In this document: piece by piece, positions 1 to 7,621 of the stretch
How the letters are laid out: each line of letters starts with the position of its first letter
Numbering within the stretch: the first letter of the stretch is position 1
Assembly: GCF_040409955.1 (NCBI RefSeq)
Contig: NZ_CP123384.1
Location: forward strand, 558,001 to 622,000
Reading direction: 5' to 3'
Length of the DNA: 64,000 nucleotides
Source of the DNA: Salipiger sp. H15
GTDB taxonomy: Bacteria > Pseudomonadota > Alphaproteobacteria > Rhodobacterales > Rhodobacteraceae
Made by a program: the position numbers and the translations under genes
The notes under the pieces: model-generated
What the model was told of the DNA's origin: nothing
The model's input: the letters and a program-made list of their open reading frames with translations, nothing else
Databases searched by the model: none

Positions 1-1
1 C

Positions 2-694
2 ATGGCGCTCACCGAGGCCGATGGCGAGATCATCGCCTTCCTCGACGCGGATGACACCTGGCACCCCGAGAAACTCGCCCGCCTCGACGCCTTCTTCGAG
101 GAAGAGACCGCCGACGCCTGCTTCGGCCGCATCGTCTATTCCGACGGCCGCACCGCCGGCACGCTCTCCGGCCCCTACGAGGGCACGCTGACGCTCGCCC
201 CGCTGCTCAGCGACAACCCGGTCGGCACCATGTCCAACATGGCGATCCGCCTCGAGGCCTTCCTCGCCAGCGGCGGCTTCAACACCGAGATCACCCACAA
301 CGGCGACCTCGAGTGGCTGGTCCGGCTGATCGGCGACGGCGCGAAGGTGGTCGGCATCGACGACGTTCTGGTCACCTACCGCTCCTCCGCGGGCGGGCTC
401 TCCTCCGACCTCGGCGCGATGAAGGCCGGCCGCCTGCAGGCGCTGGTCAGCGCCGCGCGCTACGGCATCCACAGCAGCGCCCGCAGCGAGGCCACCCACC
501 TGCGCCTGCTCGCCTCCCGTGCCCTGCGCGCCGGCGCTCCGGGCCTGCGCGCCCTGCGCCTCGGCCTCTCGGGCTGCGCCACGAGCCCGCGCGGCTGGTT
601 CTCGAACCCGGTCCACGGCACCTGTGTGCTGAGCAGCGCGCTCATCGCCTCGGTGCTGCCGCGCCCGCTGCGCAACGCGCTCTTCGCGCGCTGA
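2..694 (+). CDS. Glycosyltransferase family 2, 5' end missing
   Basis: The protein transfers a sugar from a nucleotide-sugar donor, probably during assembly of a surface polysaccharide. The visible 230 residues begin inside the GT-A fold: the metal-binding DADD motif falls at about residue 16, within IIAFLDADDTWHP. In full-length GT2 enzymes this motif lies some 80 to 90 residues from the N-terminus, so the first methionine seen here is internal and the true start lies before the window. The middle holds a typical acceptor-side segment (SNMAIRLEAFLASGGFN), followed by ITHNGDLEWLVRL, whose ED-like acidic pair is usual for the family. A second glycosyltransferase follows after 19 bases, so the two are probably cotranscribed. 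The sugar and acceptor cannot be told from the sequence. Confidence 0.88.
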   Translation: MALTEADGEIIAFLDADDTWHPEKLARLDAFFEEETADACFGRIVYSDGRTAGTLSGPYEGTLTLAPLLSDNPVGTMSNMAIRLEAFLASGGFNTEITHNGDLEWLVRLIGDGAKVVGIDDVLVTYRSSAGGLSSDLGAMKAGRLQALVSAARYGIHSSARSEATHLRLLASRALRAGAPGLRALRLGLSGCATSPRGWFSNPVHGTCVLSSALIASVLPRPLRNALFAR

Positions 695-713
695 CCCGCG
701 GGGATCAGGACCC

Positions 714-1688
714 ATGCCCCGCGCCTCGATCGTCGTCGCCGCCAGCGACGGAACCGCACTGGAGCGGACGCTGCGCAGCCTCTGCGCGCAGACCTATCCC
801 GATTTCGAGATCGTCGTCGTCGATGACGGCCAGGCCGGCGACAGCGCCGCGCTGGCCGAATCCATCGGCGACCTGCGCATCCGCGTCCTGCGCCAGCGCA
901 CCCGCGGCCTCGCCGGGGCGCGCAACACCGGCATCGCCGCCGCGCGCGGCTGCTTCATCGGCTTCTGCGACGCGGGCGACAGCTGGGAGCCCACCAAGCT
1001 TGCCGAGCACGTCAGCCACCTGCAGGCGCGGCCGGCGGTCGGCCTCAGCTTCTCCGGCTCGCGCACCGTCACCGCGACGGGCCGCCGCGCGCTCCTGTGG
1101 CAGATGCCGCGCCAGCGCCGCGTCGGCGCCGCCGAGATCTTCCGGCGCAACCCGGTCGGCGCCGCCTCGAACGCCGTCTTCCGCCGCGGCGCCCTGCTCG
1201 CCATGGCCTTCCGCCCGCCGCAAGAGACCGAGCGGGACTGGATCTTCGACGAGACCTTCCGGCAATGCGACGCGCTCGAGCTCTGGCTGCGCTTCGCGCT
1301 GGTCACCGACTGGGAGATTGCCGCGATCCCCCGCCCGCTGAGCCTGTGCCTGGTCAACGACGACGCCAGCGCGCAATCGGTCGGCAAGGAGATCGCCGCC
1401 TGGGAGCGCATCGTCGCCAAGCTTTCGGCGCAGGACAGGCATTTCTTCGGCCGCCACGGCAAGGTCGCGCGCGCCTACCACCTGCGCCACCTCGCCCGGC
1501 TCGCCATCGTCGCGGGCGACGCGCCCAGTGCCGGGCAGCTGCTGCGCGCGGCGCTGGCCTCGTCGCTGCGGCCGCTCCTCGAGGAGCCCCGCGCCACGCT
1601 TTCCGTCTGCGCCGCGCTGCTGGTCCTGTCCCTGGCAGGCAGCGCGGCCCTCGATCGCCTTTCGAGCCTGCGCAACAGGTCGGCCTGA
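714..1688 (+). CDS. Glycosyltransferase family 2 with altered DXD motif
   Basis: A second GT2-type protein of 324 residues. The N-terminus has the standard donor-binding strand and acidic loop (MPRASIVVAASDGTALERTL, then FEIVVVDDGQAGD), and GLAGARNTGIAAARG is the conserved helix before the metal site. The metal-binding motif reads CDAGDSWEP rather than DADD. One acidic residue is therefore replaced by glycine, so activity may be reduced or the metal geometry changed. The C-terminal part contains a helical region and a hydrophobic stretch (about residues 295-312). It lies between two other glycosyltransferases on the same strand, consistent with one polysaccharide operon. Donor and acceptor are unknown. 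Confidence 0.85.
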   Translation: MPRASIVVAASDGTALERTLRSLCAQTYPDFEIVVVDDGQAGDSAALAESIGDLRIRVLRQRTRGLAGARNTGIAAARGCFIGFCDAGDSWEPTKLAEHVSHLQARPAVGLSFSGSRTVTATGRRALLWQMPRQRRVGAAEIFRRNPVGAASNAVFRRGALLAMAFRPPQETERDWIFDETFRQCDALELWLRFALVTDWEIAAIPRPLSLCLVNDDASAQSVGKEIAAWERIVAKLSAQDRHFFGRHGKVARAYHLRHLARLAIVAGDAPSAGQLLRAALASSLRPLLEEPRATLSVCAALLVLSLAGSAALDRLSSLRNRSA

Positions 1689-1701
1689 GCCGCCCCCGGA
1701 C

Positions 1702-2718
1702 ATGAGGATCCAGCCAATGCTTCGCATAGCCCATCTTCACGACGCCCAGGCCGCCTGCGACGTGTCCCGCTACCTCGGCTTTCTCGGCGAGAACGCGCTC
1801 CTCGGGGCGACCGCCTCGCACCGGGCGGTCGCGGTGCCGCGCTACGCCGCCGGGGCCGCCCGGCTCGCGGCCGACGTGATCGTGTCGCACCTGCCGCTGA
1901 GCGTGAAGTCCCTGCCCGGCCTCGCCGCGCTGCGCGCGCGCCATCCCCGCGCGACGCTGGTGCATGTCGAGCACATCCATTGCGAGGGCACCACCGTCAC
2001 CGCCCGCCACCGCGGACACCGCCGCACCGTGCTGCGGACCGGCTACGCGCTCTTCGACCACGTGATCGCGCTGAGCCCGGCGCAGGCCGACTGGATGCGA
2101 CGCCACGCGCTTGTCGCCGCCGGGCAGCTGTCGGTGATCCCGACCTTCGCGCAGCTCGACGCCTTCGCCGCGCTGGCCGCGCCCGAGGGTCCGGTGCGCC
2201 GCATCGGCGCGATCGGGGCGCTGACCCGCCAGAGCGGTTTCGACATCCTGATCGAGGCCTTCGGCTTCGTCTCCGACCCGGACGCGCGCCTCGACATCTA
2301 CGGCGACGGACCGTGGCGCGCCGAGCTGCGCGCCATGGCCCGGAGCGACACCCGCGTCAGGCTGCACGGCCGGTCCACGCGCCTCGCCGCGCTGCGCCCC
2401 TCGGACGCCATCGCCATGCCGTCGCGCTGGCAGCCGAGCGCGCTTGCCGCGCACGAGGCCCGGGCCGCCGGGCGCCGCCTGCTGCATTCGGGCCGCGACG
2501 GGCTCGCCGAGGTGAGCGGACGCGGCAGCGTGATGGTCTCCGACATGTCGGTCGCCGCCTGGAGCCGCGCGCTCAGCGACGTGCTGGCCGAGCCCGCGCC
2601 TGCCCCGCGCGCGTCGCTCGAGGCGCCCTGCGAGGCGACGGTGCAGGGCTGGCAGGCGCTGCTCGACCGGCTCGCCAGCCAGCCGCGGAGCAGCAGCTCC
2701 ACCTTCGCCACGATCTAG
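1702..2718 (+). CDS. Glycosyltransferase family 4 (GT-B fold)
   Basis: A 338-residue protein with the layout of GT-B retaining glycosyltransferases. It has a variable N-terminal acceptor domain, then a nucleotide-sugar domain marked by IGAIGALTRQSGFDILIEAF and LDIYGDGPWRAELRAMA, the usual GT4 landmarks. The SRWQPSALAAHEARAAGR segment stands where GT4 enzymes have their conserved E-x7-E region and keeps a glutamate. The start is placed at 1702, 13 bases after the preceding stop; a second ATG at 1717 (MLRIAHLHDA) is an equally plausible start. It is probably the last gene of the glycosyltransferase run, because the next gene is on the other strand and only a base or two away. Confidence 0.82.
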   Translation: MRIQPMLRIAHLHDAQAACDVSRYLGFLGENALLGATASHRAVAVPRYAAGAARLAADVIVSHLPLSVKSLPGLAALRARHPRATLVHVEHIHCEGTTVTARHRGHRRTVLRTGYALFDHVIALSPAQADWMRRHALVAAGQLSVIPTFAQLDAFAALAAPEGPVRRIGAIGALTRQSGFDILIEAFGFVSDPDARLDIYGDGPWRAELRAMARSDTRVRLHGRSTRLAALRPSDAIAMPSRWQPSALAAHEARAAGRRLLHSGRDGLAEVSGRGSVMVSDMSVAAWSRALSDVLAEPAPAPRASLEAPCEATVQGWQALLDRLASQPRSSSSTFATI

Positions 2719-2719
2719 C

Positions 2720-3646
2720 TCAGCCGGCGCAGAGCGCCGCCTGCCGCCGCCCCTGCGCCACCAGCCAGTCGCGCAGCGCGCGGCCCATGGGTTTCTCGAG
2801 GCTGGCCCGGTCCCAGGCGAGGCCATAGGGCACCGAGAGCGGCATGCGCAGGTCGAACGGCACCACCAGCCGGCCGCTGGCCAGTTCCTCGTCGATCATC
2901 GCCACCTGCCCCAGCACGAATCCCCGCCCCGAGACCGCCGCGTCGATGGCGCTCGACGAAAGCGCGAAGGTCAGTGCCGCGCTTTCCGGCGCAGGTGGCG
3001 GCGCCACGCCGCAATGCGCCGCCCAGTCCGCCCAGCCCGGCACCTGGTGGGCGGCAAAGCTTTCCATCCAGACGATCTGCAGCAGCGGGTAGTCGAAGAT
3101 CTCCTCGGGCCGCGCCAGCACCCGGCCCTGCAGCAGCGCGGGGGCGCAGGCGGGCACGATGCGGTCGGTGAACAGCTCGGTATACTGACCATGCGGTGGC
3201 TGGTCGTCGAAGTAGAGCCGGAAGTCGACGTTGTCGCGGGTGAGGTCGGGCTCGATCTCGGTGCCGACCAGCCGCACCGGCGCGCCGGGATTCTCGACGG
3301 TCCATTCGAAGAGCCGCGGCCCCAGCCACTTGTTGGTGACCGTCGTCAGCGAGCTGATCACGAAGCCGCGGCTGTTGCGCGCCCGCGCCAGCGCCTCGCC
3401 GGCATGGGCAAGCTGGGCGAAGCCCTTGCTCAGCTCGGCGTGGTAGACGCGGCCCCAGCTGGTCAGCTCGAGCTGCCGCCCGCGCCGTTCCAGCAGGGCG
3501 ACCCCGAGATGCTCCTCGATCCGGCGCACCTGCTGGCTGATCGCCCCCGGAGAGACGCCCAGTTCCTCCGCCGCGCGGCGCACCGAGCCGCAGCGGCCGA
3601 CGGCTTCAAAGGCCTGCATGGCGCGCAGGTGCGGCAATCCGGGCAT
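2720..3646 (-). CDS. LysR-family transcriptional regulator
   Basis: A DNA-binding regulator of 308 residues. The N-terminal winged helix-turn-helix is clear (LPHLRAMQAFEAVGRCGSV, then AAEELGVSPGAISQQVRRIE), and the C-terminal two-lobed effector domain begins near residue 90. The first helices resemble the GcvA/AmpR-like subgroup. The start at 3646 (MPGLPHLRAM) is preceded by AAAGGA at a good distance; an upstream in-frame start would add 18 residues with no homology-like character. It ends only one base from the end of the convergent glycosyltransferase. No target operon is obvious: the gene behind it encodes the RTX protein in the same direction, so it could regulate that gene, but nothing in the sequence proves this. 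Confidence 0.92.
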   Translation of the reverse strand: MPGLPHLRAMQAFEAVGRCGSVRRAAEELGVSPGAISQQVRRIEEHLGVALLERRGRQLELTSWGRVYHAELSKGFAQLAHAGEALARARNSRGFVISSLTTVTNKWLGPRLFEWTVENPGAPVRLVGTEIEPDLTRDNVDFRLYFDDQPPHGQYTELFTDRIVPACAPALLQGRVLARPEEIFDYPLLQIVWMESFAAHQVPGWADWAAHCGVAPPPAPESAALTFALSSSAIDAAVSGRGFVLGQVAMIDEELASGRLVVPFDLRMPLSVPYGLAWDRASLEKPMGRALRDWLVAQGRRQAALCAG

Positions 3647-3710
3647 GGGGGTCCTTTCACGGCTCGCGCGGAGTGAACCACGCGCCCCGCGGCTTGCCAA
3701 GCGGGTGGGC

Positions 3711-6700
3711 TCAGAGCAGGAAGTCGTCCTGCTCGAGTTCCTCGTCGGAGTGGATCAGCAGCGTCTGCGCCTCGCCCTCGATGTCGAAGCTGAGGCTCGC
3801 CGTGCCGTCCTCCTGAGTCAGCGCCGCCATCAGCGCCTCGCCGTCCGCCCACTGATCGAGCGCCGAAAGGTCGATCCGGTCGTCGCCGGCGAAATCGGTG
3901 ATGGTGACATTGCCCTGCGCCGCGCTCACGCCGAAGGTGTCGTTCCCCGCGCCGCCGGTCAGCGTGTCATCCCCGCCACCGCCCCAGAGCGTGTCGTCGC
4001 CGTCGCCGCCCTCGAGCAGCTCGGCCTCCTCGGTGCCCTCGAGCTCGAGATGGGTTCCGCCCGCGTCGTCGAGCCACCAGAGGCTGCCGTCCTGGCTGAT
4101 GCTGACGCCGCCGATCTCGCCGTGCAGCGCGCTGTCGCCGCTGCCGCCGAGAAGGTTGGTCAGCCGCTCGCTGCCGTTCGGGACCACGCCGTCGCCCTCG
4201 GCGACCTGCACGCCATCCTTCTCGACATACATGAAGCCGGTCTCGTCCACGCCCACGGTCCAGGTCGCGGTCTCGCCCTCGATCAGCGCATCCTCGGCGA
4301 CGATGTAATGGGTGAAGCCGTCCTGGCTGACCGAGAAGACCACGGCATTGCTCGGGCCGAGCTGGCCGAAGGCGATGCGGTCCTCGCCCGCCCCGCCGAA
4401 CTCGAAGACCTGCTGGCCGCGCGCGTCGGTCAGGTCGTCGAAGCGAAGCTCCGCCTCGAATTCGAAGGCCCCGCCGATCTGCGGCAGGCTGTCGTCGGTC
4501 AGCTCGGGAAGCACCGGATCGGCGCCGCCCGCGTGCTCCTCGTCCTCGGCGGGCTCGTAGGGCTGGAGCCCGTCCTCGGGCGTCCAGATTTCGCCCCCTT
4601 GCACGAGGCTGACGTCGCTCATCTCGCCCTGCAGCGTGGCCGAGCCCGACCCGCCGAGCAGGTTGACCAGCCGCTCGCTGTCCGTGGGCACGATGCCGTC
4701 GCCCTCGGCGACCTGCACCCCGTCCTTCTCGATGTACATGAAGCCCGAGCTGTCGACCCCCACGGTCCAGGTCGCGGTCTCGCCCTCGGTGATCGCATCC
4801 TCGGCGACGATGAGCGCGGTGACCCCGTCCTGCACGATCTCGAAGAGCACCGCGTTGCTGGGCCCGAGCTGGCCGAAGGTGATCCGGTCCTCGCCGCTGC
4901 CGCCGAACTCGAAGACCCGCTGGTCGCGCGCCCCGGTGATGTCGTCGAAGCGCAACGTGGCCTCGAATTCGAAGGCGCCGTCGATCTGCGGGAGCTCGCC
5001 CGAGCTGTCGGGATCGGTCTCGGGATCGGTCGGATCGGCCGGGTCCATGGGATCGGTGGGGTCCGTGGGGTCCGTGGGGTCAACCGGATCCGTGGGGTCG
5101 GTCGGGTCGGTCTCCCCGCCGGTCTCCGTGCCGTCCCCTCCGTCCTCGTCAGAGCCCTCCAGCACCCAGGTGCCGCTCTCCTGCCAGACCGACACGTCCG
5201 AGATCGCGCCGACCAGCGCCGTCTCGCCGGAGCCGCCGAGCACGTTGACCAGCCGCTCGCTGTCGGTCGGCACGACGCCGTCGCCCTCGGCGACCTGCAC
5301 CCCGTCCTTCTCGACGTACATGAGGCCGGTCTCGTCGACGCCGACGGTCCAGGTCGCCGTCTCGCCCTCGGTGATCGCGTCCTCGGCGACGATGAACCAG
5401 GTCGTCCCGTCCTGCACGATCTCGAAGACCACGGCCGTGCTCGGCCCGAGCTGGCCGAAGGTGATCCGGTCCTCGCCCGCGCCGCCGAACTCGAAGACCT
5501 TCTGGCCGCGCGCCGCCGAGAGGTCGTCGAAGCGGATGCTGGCCTCGAACTCGAAAGCGCCGTCGATCTGCGGCAGGTCGCCCGAGATCACCACCGGGTC
5601 CGTGGGATCCGTGGGATCGGTCGGGTCGACCGGATCGACGGGATCCACCGGGTCCGTCGGATCGATAGGGTCGACCGGGTCGGTGGGATCGACCGGCGTC
5701 TCGGGATCGGTGGTCTCGGCCGCCGGGATGCCCAGGGCCTCGAGCTGCGCCGCCGAGGACACCTCGGAGGAGAGCACGCCGACCAGCGTCAGCGCGACGC
5801 CGCCGGGGAAGCTCAGCACCGCGTCGCCGCTGCCGTCGCCGACCGTGTCGCTCACCGTCACGTCGCCCACGTCGACCGGGTTGCCCTCGGCGTCGGTCAG
5901 GCCCGAGACGTCCAGCAGGTCGTTGCCCGCGTAGGCGCCTCCGCCCAGGTCGGTCGGCGCCGCGAAGCCCTGCACCGCGTCGAGCCCGCCGCCATCCGAC
6001 AGCACGAGCGTGTCGACACCCGAGCCGAGGATGATGTGCTCGACCTCGTCGAAGACCAGCGTGCCGGTACCGTCGGTGACACTGCCGTTCTCGGGGTTGA
6101 TGTCGCCAAGGTCGATCCACAGCGCGTCGGTCACCGCCGAAAGGTCGAGCGTGTCGCCCAGCACCTCGTCGACGCCCTCGGCATCCACCGTGTCGTTGCC
6201 GAAATCGTTCTCGATGTGGAAGGTGTCGTCGCCCCAGCCGCCCCAGTAATAGTCGTCGCCGGTGCCGCCCCAGAGCTCGTCATTGGCATAGGAGCCGCGC
6301 ATCCAGTCGTTGCCGGCACCGCCGATGAGCGTGTCGTTGCCCTCGTTGCCCTCGAGCGTGTCGTCGCCGTCACCGCCGGTGACGTAGTCGTCGCCTTCCT
6401 GGCCGTAGAGCGAGTCGCTGCCCGCGCCGCCCTCCAGCCAGTCGTCGCCCTCGTTGCCGGTGATGGAATCGTCGCCGTCGCCGCCGATCACCGTGTCGTT
6501 GCCCGCGCCCGCGTAGACGGTGTCGTTGCCCGCGCCGCCCTCCATCACGTCATCCCCGCCGTAGCCGAGAAGCCGGTCGTCGCCCGCGCCGCCGCTGATC
6601 GTGTCCGCCGCGTCGCCGCCGCCCAGCGTGTCGTCGCCCGCGCCGCCGGCGAGGATGTTGAAATAGCTCCAGTCGCTGCCCGCGCCGAGCCGCGCGTCGA

Positions 6701-6905
6701 AGACGTCGGGCGCCGTGGTGTCGCCGACGAGGTAGCTGCCGCCCTCGTGGTTGATGAAGAGCACGAGGTTGTCCTGGTCGAACTCGAGGTCGAACCCCTC
6801 GGGCAGCGCCGAGAAATCGAGCGTGTGACCCGCCGAGCTTTCGGAGACCGAGGCCCAGAAGGCCGGGTCGTTCCAGTTCTCAAGCGTCACCGCATAGACC
6901 GTCAT
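3711..6905 (-). CDS. Large RTX calcium-binding secreted protein
   Basis: A 1,064-residue acidic protein, probably secreted by a type I system and folded by calcium outside the cell. Residues about 85-205 are a block of GGxGxDxL/T nonapeptide RTX repeats (such as GGAGDDTLGGGD). After a beta-rich region come three near-identical modules of about 125 residues at roughly 442-572, 637-765 and 806-937. Each starts LPQIxGAFEFEA and contains GEDRI-FGQLGPS and EGETATWTVGVD, resembling a LamG/ConA-like sandwich. The first and second are preceded by Asp-Pro-Thr/Val linkers. A short second RTX block (about 958-992) precedes the C-terminus, which ends DDFLL, typical of type I signals. There is no N-terminal signal peptide. 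The start at 6905 (MTVYAVTLENW) gives the expected beginning; no ABC/MFP export genes are in the window. Function may be adhesion or matrix, which is inference. Confidence 0.85.
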   Translation of the reverse strand: MTVYAVTLENWNDPAFWASVSESSAGHTLDFSALPEGFDLEFDQDNLVLFINHEGGSYLVGDTTAPDVFDARLGAGSDWSYFNILAGGAGDDTLGGGDAADTISGGAGDDRLLGYGGDDVMEGGAGNDTVYAGAGNDTVIGGDGDDSITGNEGDDWLEGGAGSDSLYGQEGDDYVTGGDGDDTLEGNEGNDTLIGGAGNDWMRGSYANDELWGGTGDDYYWGGWGDDTFHIENDFGNDTVDAEGVDEVLGDTLDLSAVTDALWIDLGDINPENGSVTDGTGTLVFDEVEHIILGSGVDTLVLSDGGGLDAVQGFAAPTDLGGGAYAGNDLLDVSGLTDAEGNPVDVGDVTVSDTVGDGSGDAVLSFPGGVALTLVGVLSSEVSSAAQLEALGIPAAETTDPETPVDPTDPVDPIDPTDPVDPVDPVDPTDPTDPTDPVVISGDLPQIDGAFEFEASIRFDDLSAARGQKVFEFGGAGEDRITFGQLGPSTAVVFEIVQDGTTWFIVAEDAITEGETATWTVGVDETGLMYVEKDGVQVAEGDGVVPTDSERLVNVLGGSGETALVGAISDVSVWQESGTWVLEGSDEDGGDGTETGGETDPTDPTDPVDPTDPTDPTDPMDPADPTDPETDPDSSGELPQIDGAFEFEATLRFDDITGARDQRVFEFGGSGEDRITFGQLGPSNAVLFEIVQDGVTALIVAEDAITEGETATWTVGVDSSGFMYIEKDGVQVAEGDGIVPTDSERLVNLLGGSGSATLQGEMSDVSLVQGGEIWTPEDGLQPYEPAEDEEHAGGADPVLPELTDDSLPQIGGAFEFEAELRFDDLTDARGQQVFEFGGAGEDRIAFGQLGPSNAVVFSVSQDGFTHYIVAEDALIEGETATWTVGVDETGFMYVEKDGVQVAEGDGVVPNGSERLTNLLGGSGDSALHGEIGGVSISQDGSLWWLDDAGGTHLELEGTEEAELLEGGDGDDTLWGGGGDDTLTGGAGNDTFGVSAAQGNVTITDFAGDDRIDLSALDQWADGEALMAALTQEDGTASLSFDIEGEAQTLLIHSDEELEQDDFLL

Positions 6906-6955
6906 CGCACACACCCCGAACAAGATTCCCCACGCACTCGGAGAATCGTTACCAC

Positions 6956-6973
6956 GGGCGCAGGTCTGCGCCC
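6956..6973 (-). promoter_or_regulatory. Perfect hairpin in the RTX gene leader
   Basis: An exact inverted repeat with arms GGGCGCAG and CTGCGCCC and a 2-base spacer lies about 50 bases upstream of the RTX start codon. There is no T-run after it on the coding strand, so it is more likely an operator or mRNA leader structure than a terminator. Function is inferred only from position. Confidence 0.35.
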
Positions 6974-7163
6974 GCAATTAAGACCCGTTAGGGAGGATTT
7001 GCGACAACTTTAAGGCGCACTTCCCGTATCTCGTCCGGTCGCGGCAACAGTCATGGGATCATTGCGGAATTGTCGCCCGGACCCCGCGCAATGCGCCCGG
7101 AACCTGACGCCGGACCCGCGCGGCGCCCCTGCCCGGCGCCGCGCGGGTGCGAAGGGCGGGAGA

Positions 7164-7186
7164 GGCGTATTTGGAAAGAGAAGAAG
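7164..7186 (+). repeat. Dispersed TATTT/GAAG element, copy 1
   Basis: A 23-base unit of form GGCGTATTT-N3-AAGAGAAGAAG. The copy at 42834-42856 is identical at every base, and variants lie at 23899 and 54473. It lies between the RTX leader and the terminator of the OmpA unit. Confidence 0.7.
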
Positions 7187-7223
7187 GGCTGGGTCGCGCG
7201 CTCTTCGCGCGGCGCCGCACAAG

Positions 7224-7248
7224 AAAAAGGCAGGGCCTCCGCCCCGCC
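7224..7248 (-). terminator. Intrinsic terminator of the OmpA/coiled-coil operon
   Basis: Read on the minus strand, GGCGGGGC and GCCCTGCC form an 8-base-pair stem (one G-T pair) with a GGAG loop, followed at once by TTTTTC. It lies 44 bases after the stop of the 109-residue membrane protein gene. Confidence 0.75.
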
Positions 7249-7291
7249 CCGTCATGGTCCGGCCGCCGAATTTCGGACAGAAGGCGCGGCC

Positions 7292-7621
7292 TCAGGCCAT
7301 GCCCTTCTTGCGCTCGAGCAGGCCGCGCAGGTCCTCGGCCTCGTGCCGTGCCTCGCGCAGGCCCTCCATGGCGGCCGAGAGCTCGGCCTCGGTCTGCGCC
7401 AGCTGGTTGGTCAGCTCGGCCTCGCGCTGCTGCAGGTAGGTGATCGCCTGGTCGCGGGTCTCCTCGGCCTCGTGAAGCTCCTGGCTCATCTTCTCGAGCT
7501 GGTCGACATCGGCCTGCGCGACGCGCTTGAACCTGTGCACCAGCCAGTTGGCGAACCATCCCATGCAGAACGCCACGAAGAGGATGACCGCCGTCGCGAT
7601 CACGAATTCCGTCCGGTTCAT
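7292..7621 (-). CDS. Small membrane-anchored coiled-coil protein
   Basis: A 109-residue protein of unknown function. Residues about 5-28 form one membrane segment (VIATAVILFVAFCMGWFANWLV). The rest, from about residue 38 to 105, is charged, heptad-like coiled coil rich in Glu, Gln and Ala, so it should be anchored in the inner membrane with a long helical rod. Its ATG overlaps the TGA of the OmpA-domain gene (ATGA), so translation of the two is coupled and the products probably act in the same envelope process. The hairpin terminator that follows closes the unit. It is not a LapA-domain protein, which would have two membrane segments. Confidence 0.8.
   Translation of the reverse strand: MNRTEFVIATAVILFVAFCMGWFANWLVHRFKRVAQADVDQLEKMSQELHEAEETRDQAITYLQQREAELTNQLAQTEAELSAAMEGLREARHEAEDLRGLLERKKGMA

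Larger units (their letters stand above)
6906..7291. other. Intergenic region upstream of the RTX gene
   Basis: No protein gene is seen in these 386 bases. They hold the leader of the RTX gene (with an exact hairpin at 6956-6973), a copy of the dispersed TATTT/GAAG element at 7164-7186, and the terminator of the OmpA transcription unit at 7224-7248. Confidence 0.6.

Noticed and set aside
4998..5700. Tandem DNA repeats as a separate repeat feature.
   Set aside because: They encode the Asp-Pro linkers of the RTX protein and are explained by it.
3618..7013. An open frame of more than 1,100 codons on the plus strand opposite the RTX gene.
   Set aside because: It mirrors the Asp/Gly-rich repeats of the RTX protein, has low-complexity composition and no ribosome site. 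The minus-strand frame has clear RTX motifs.
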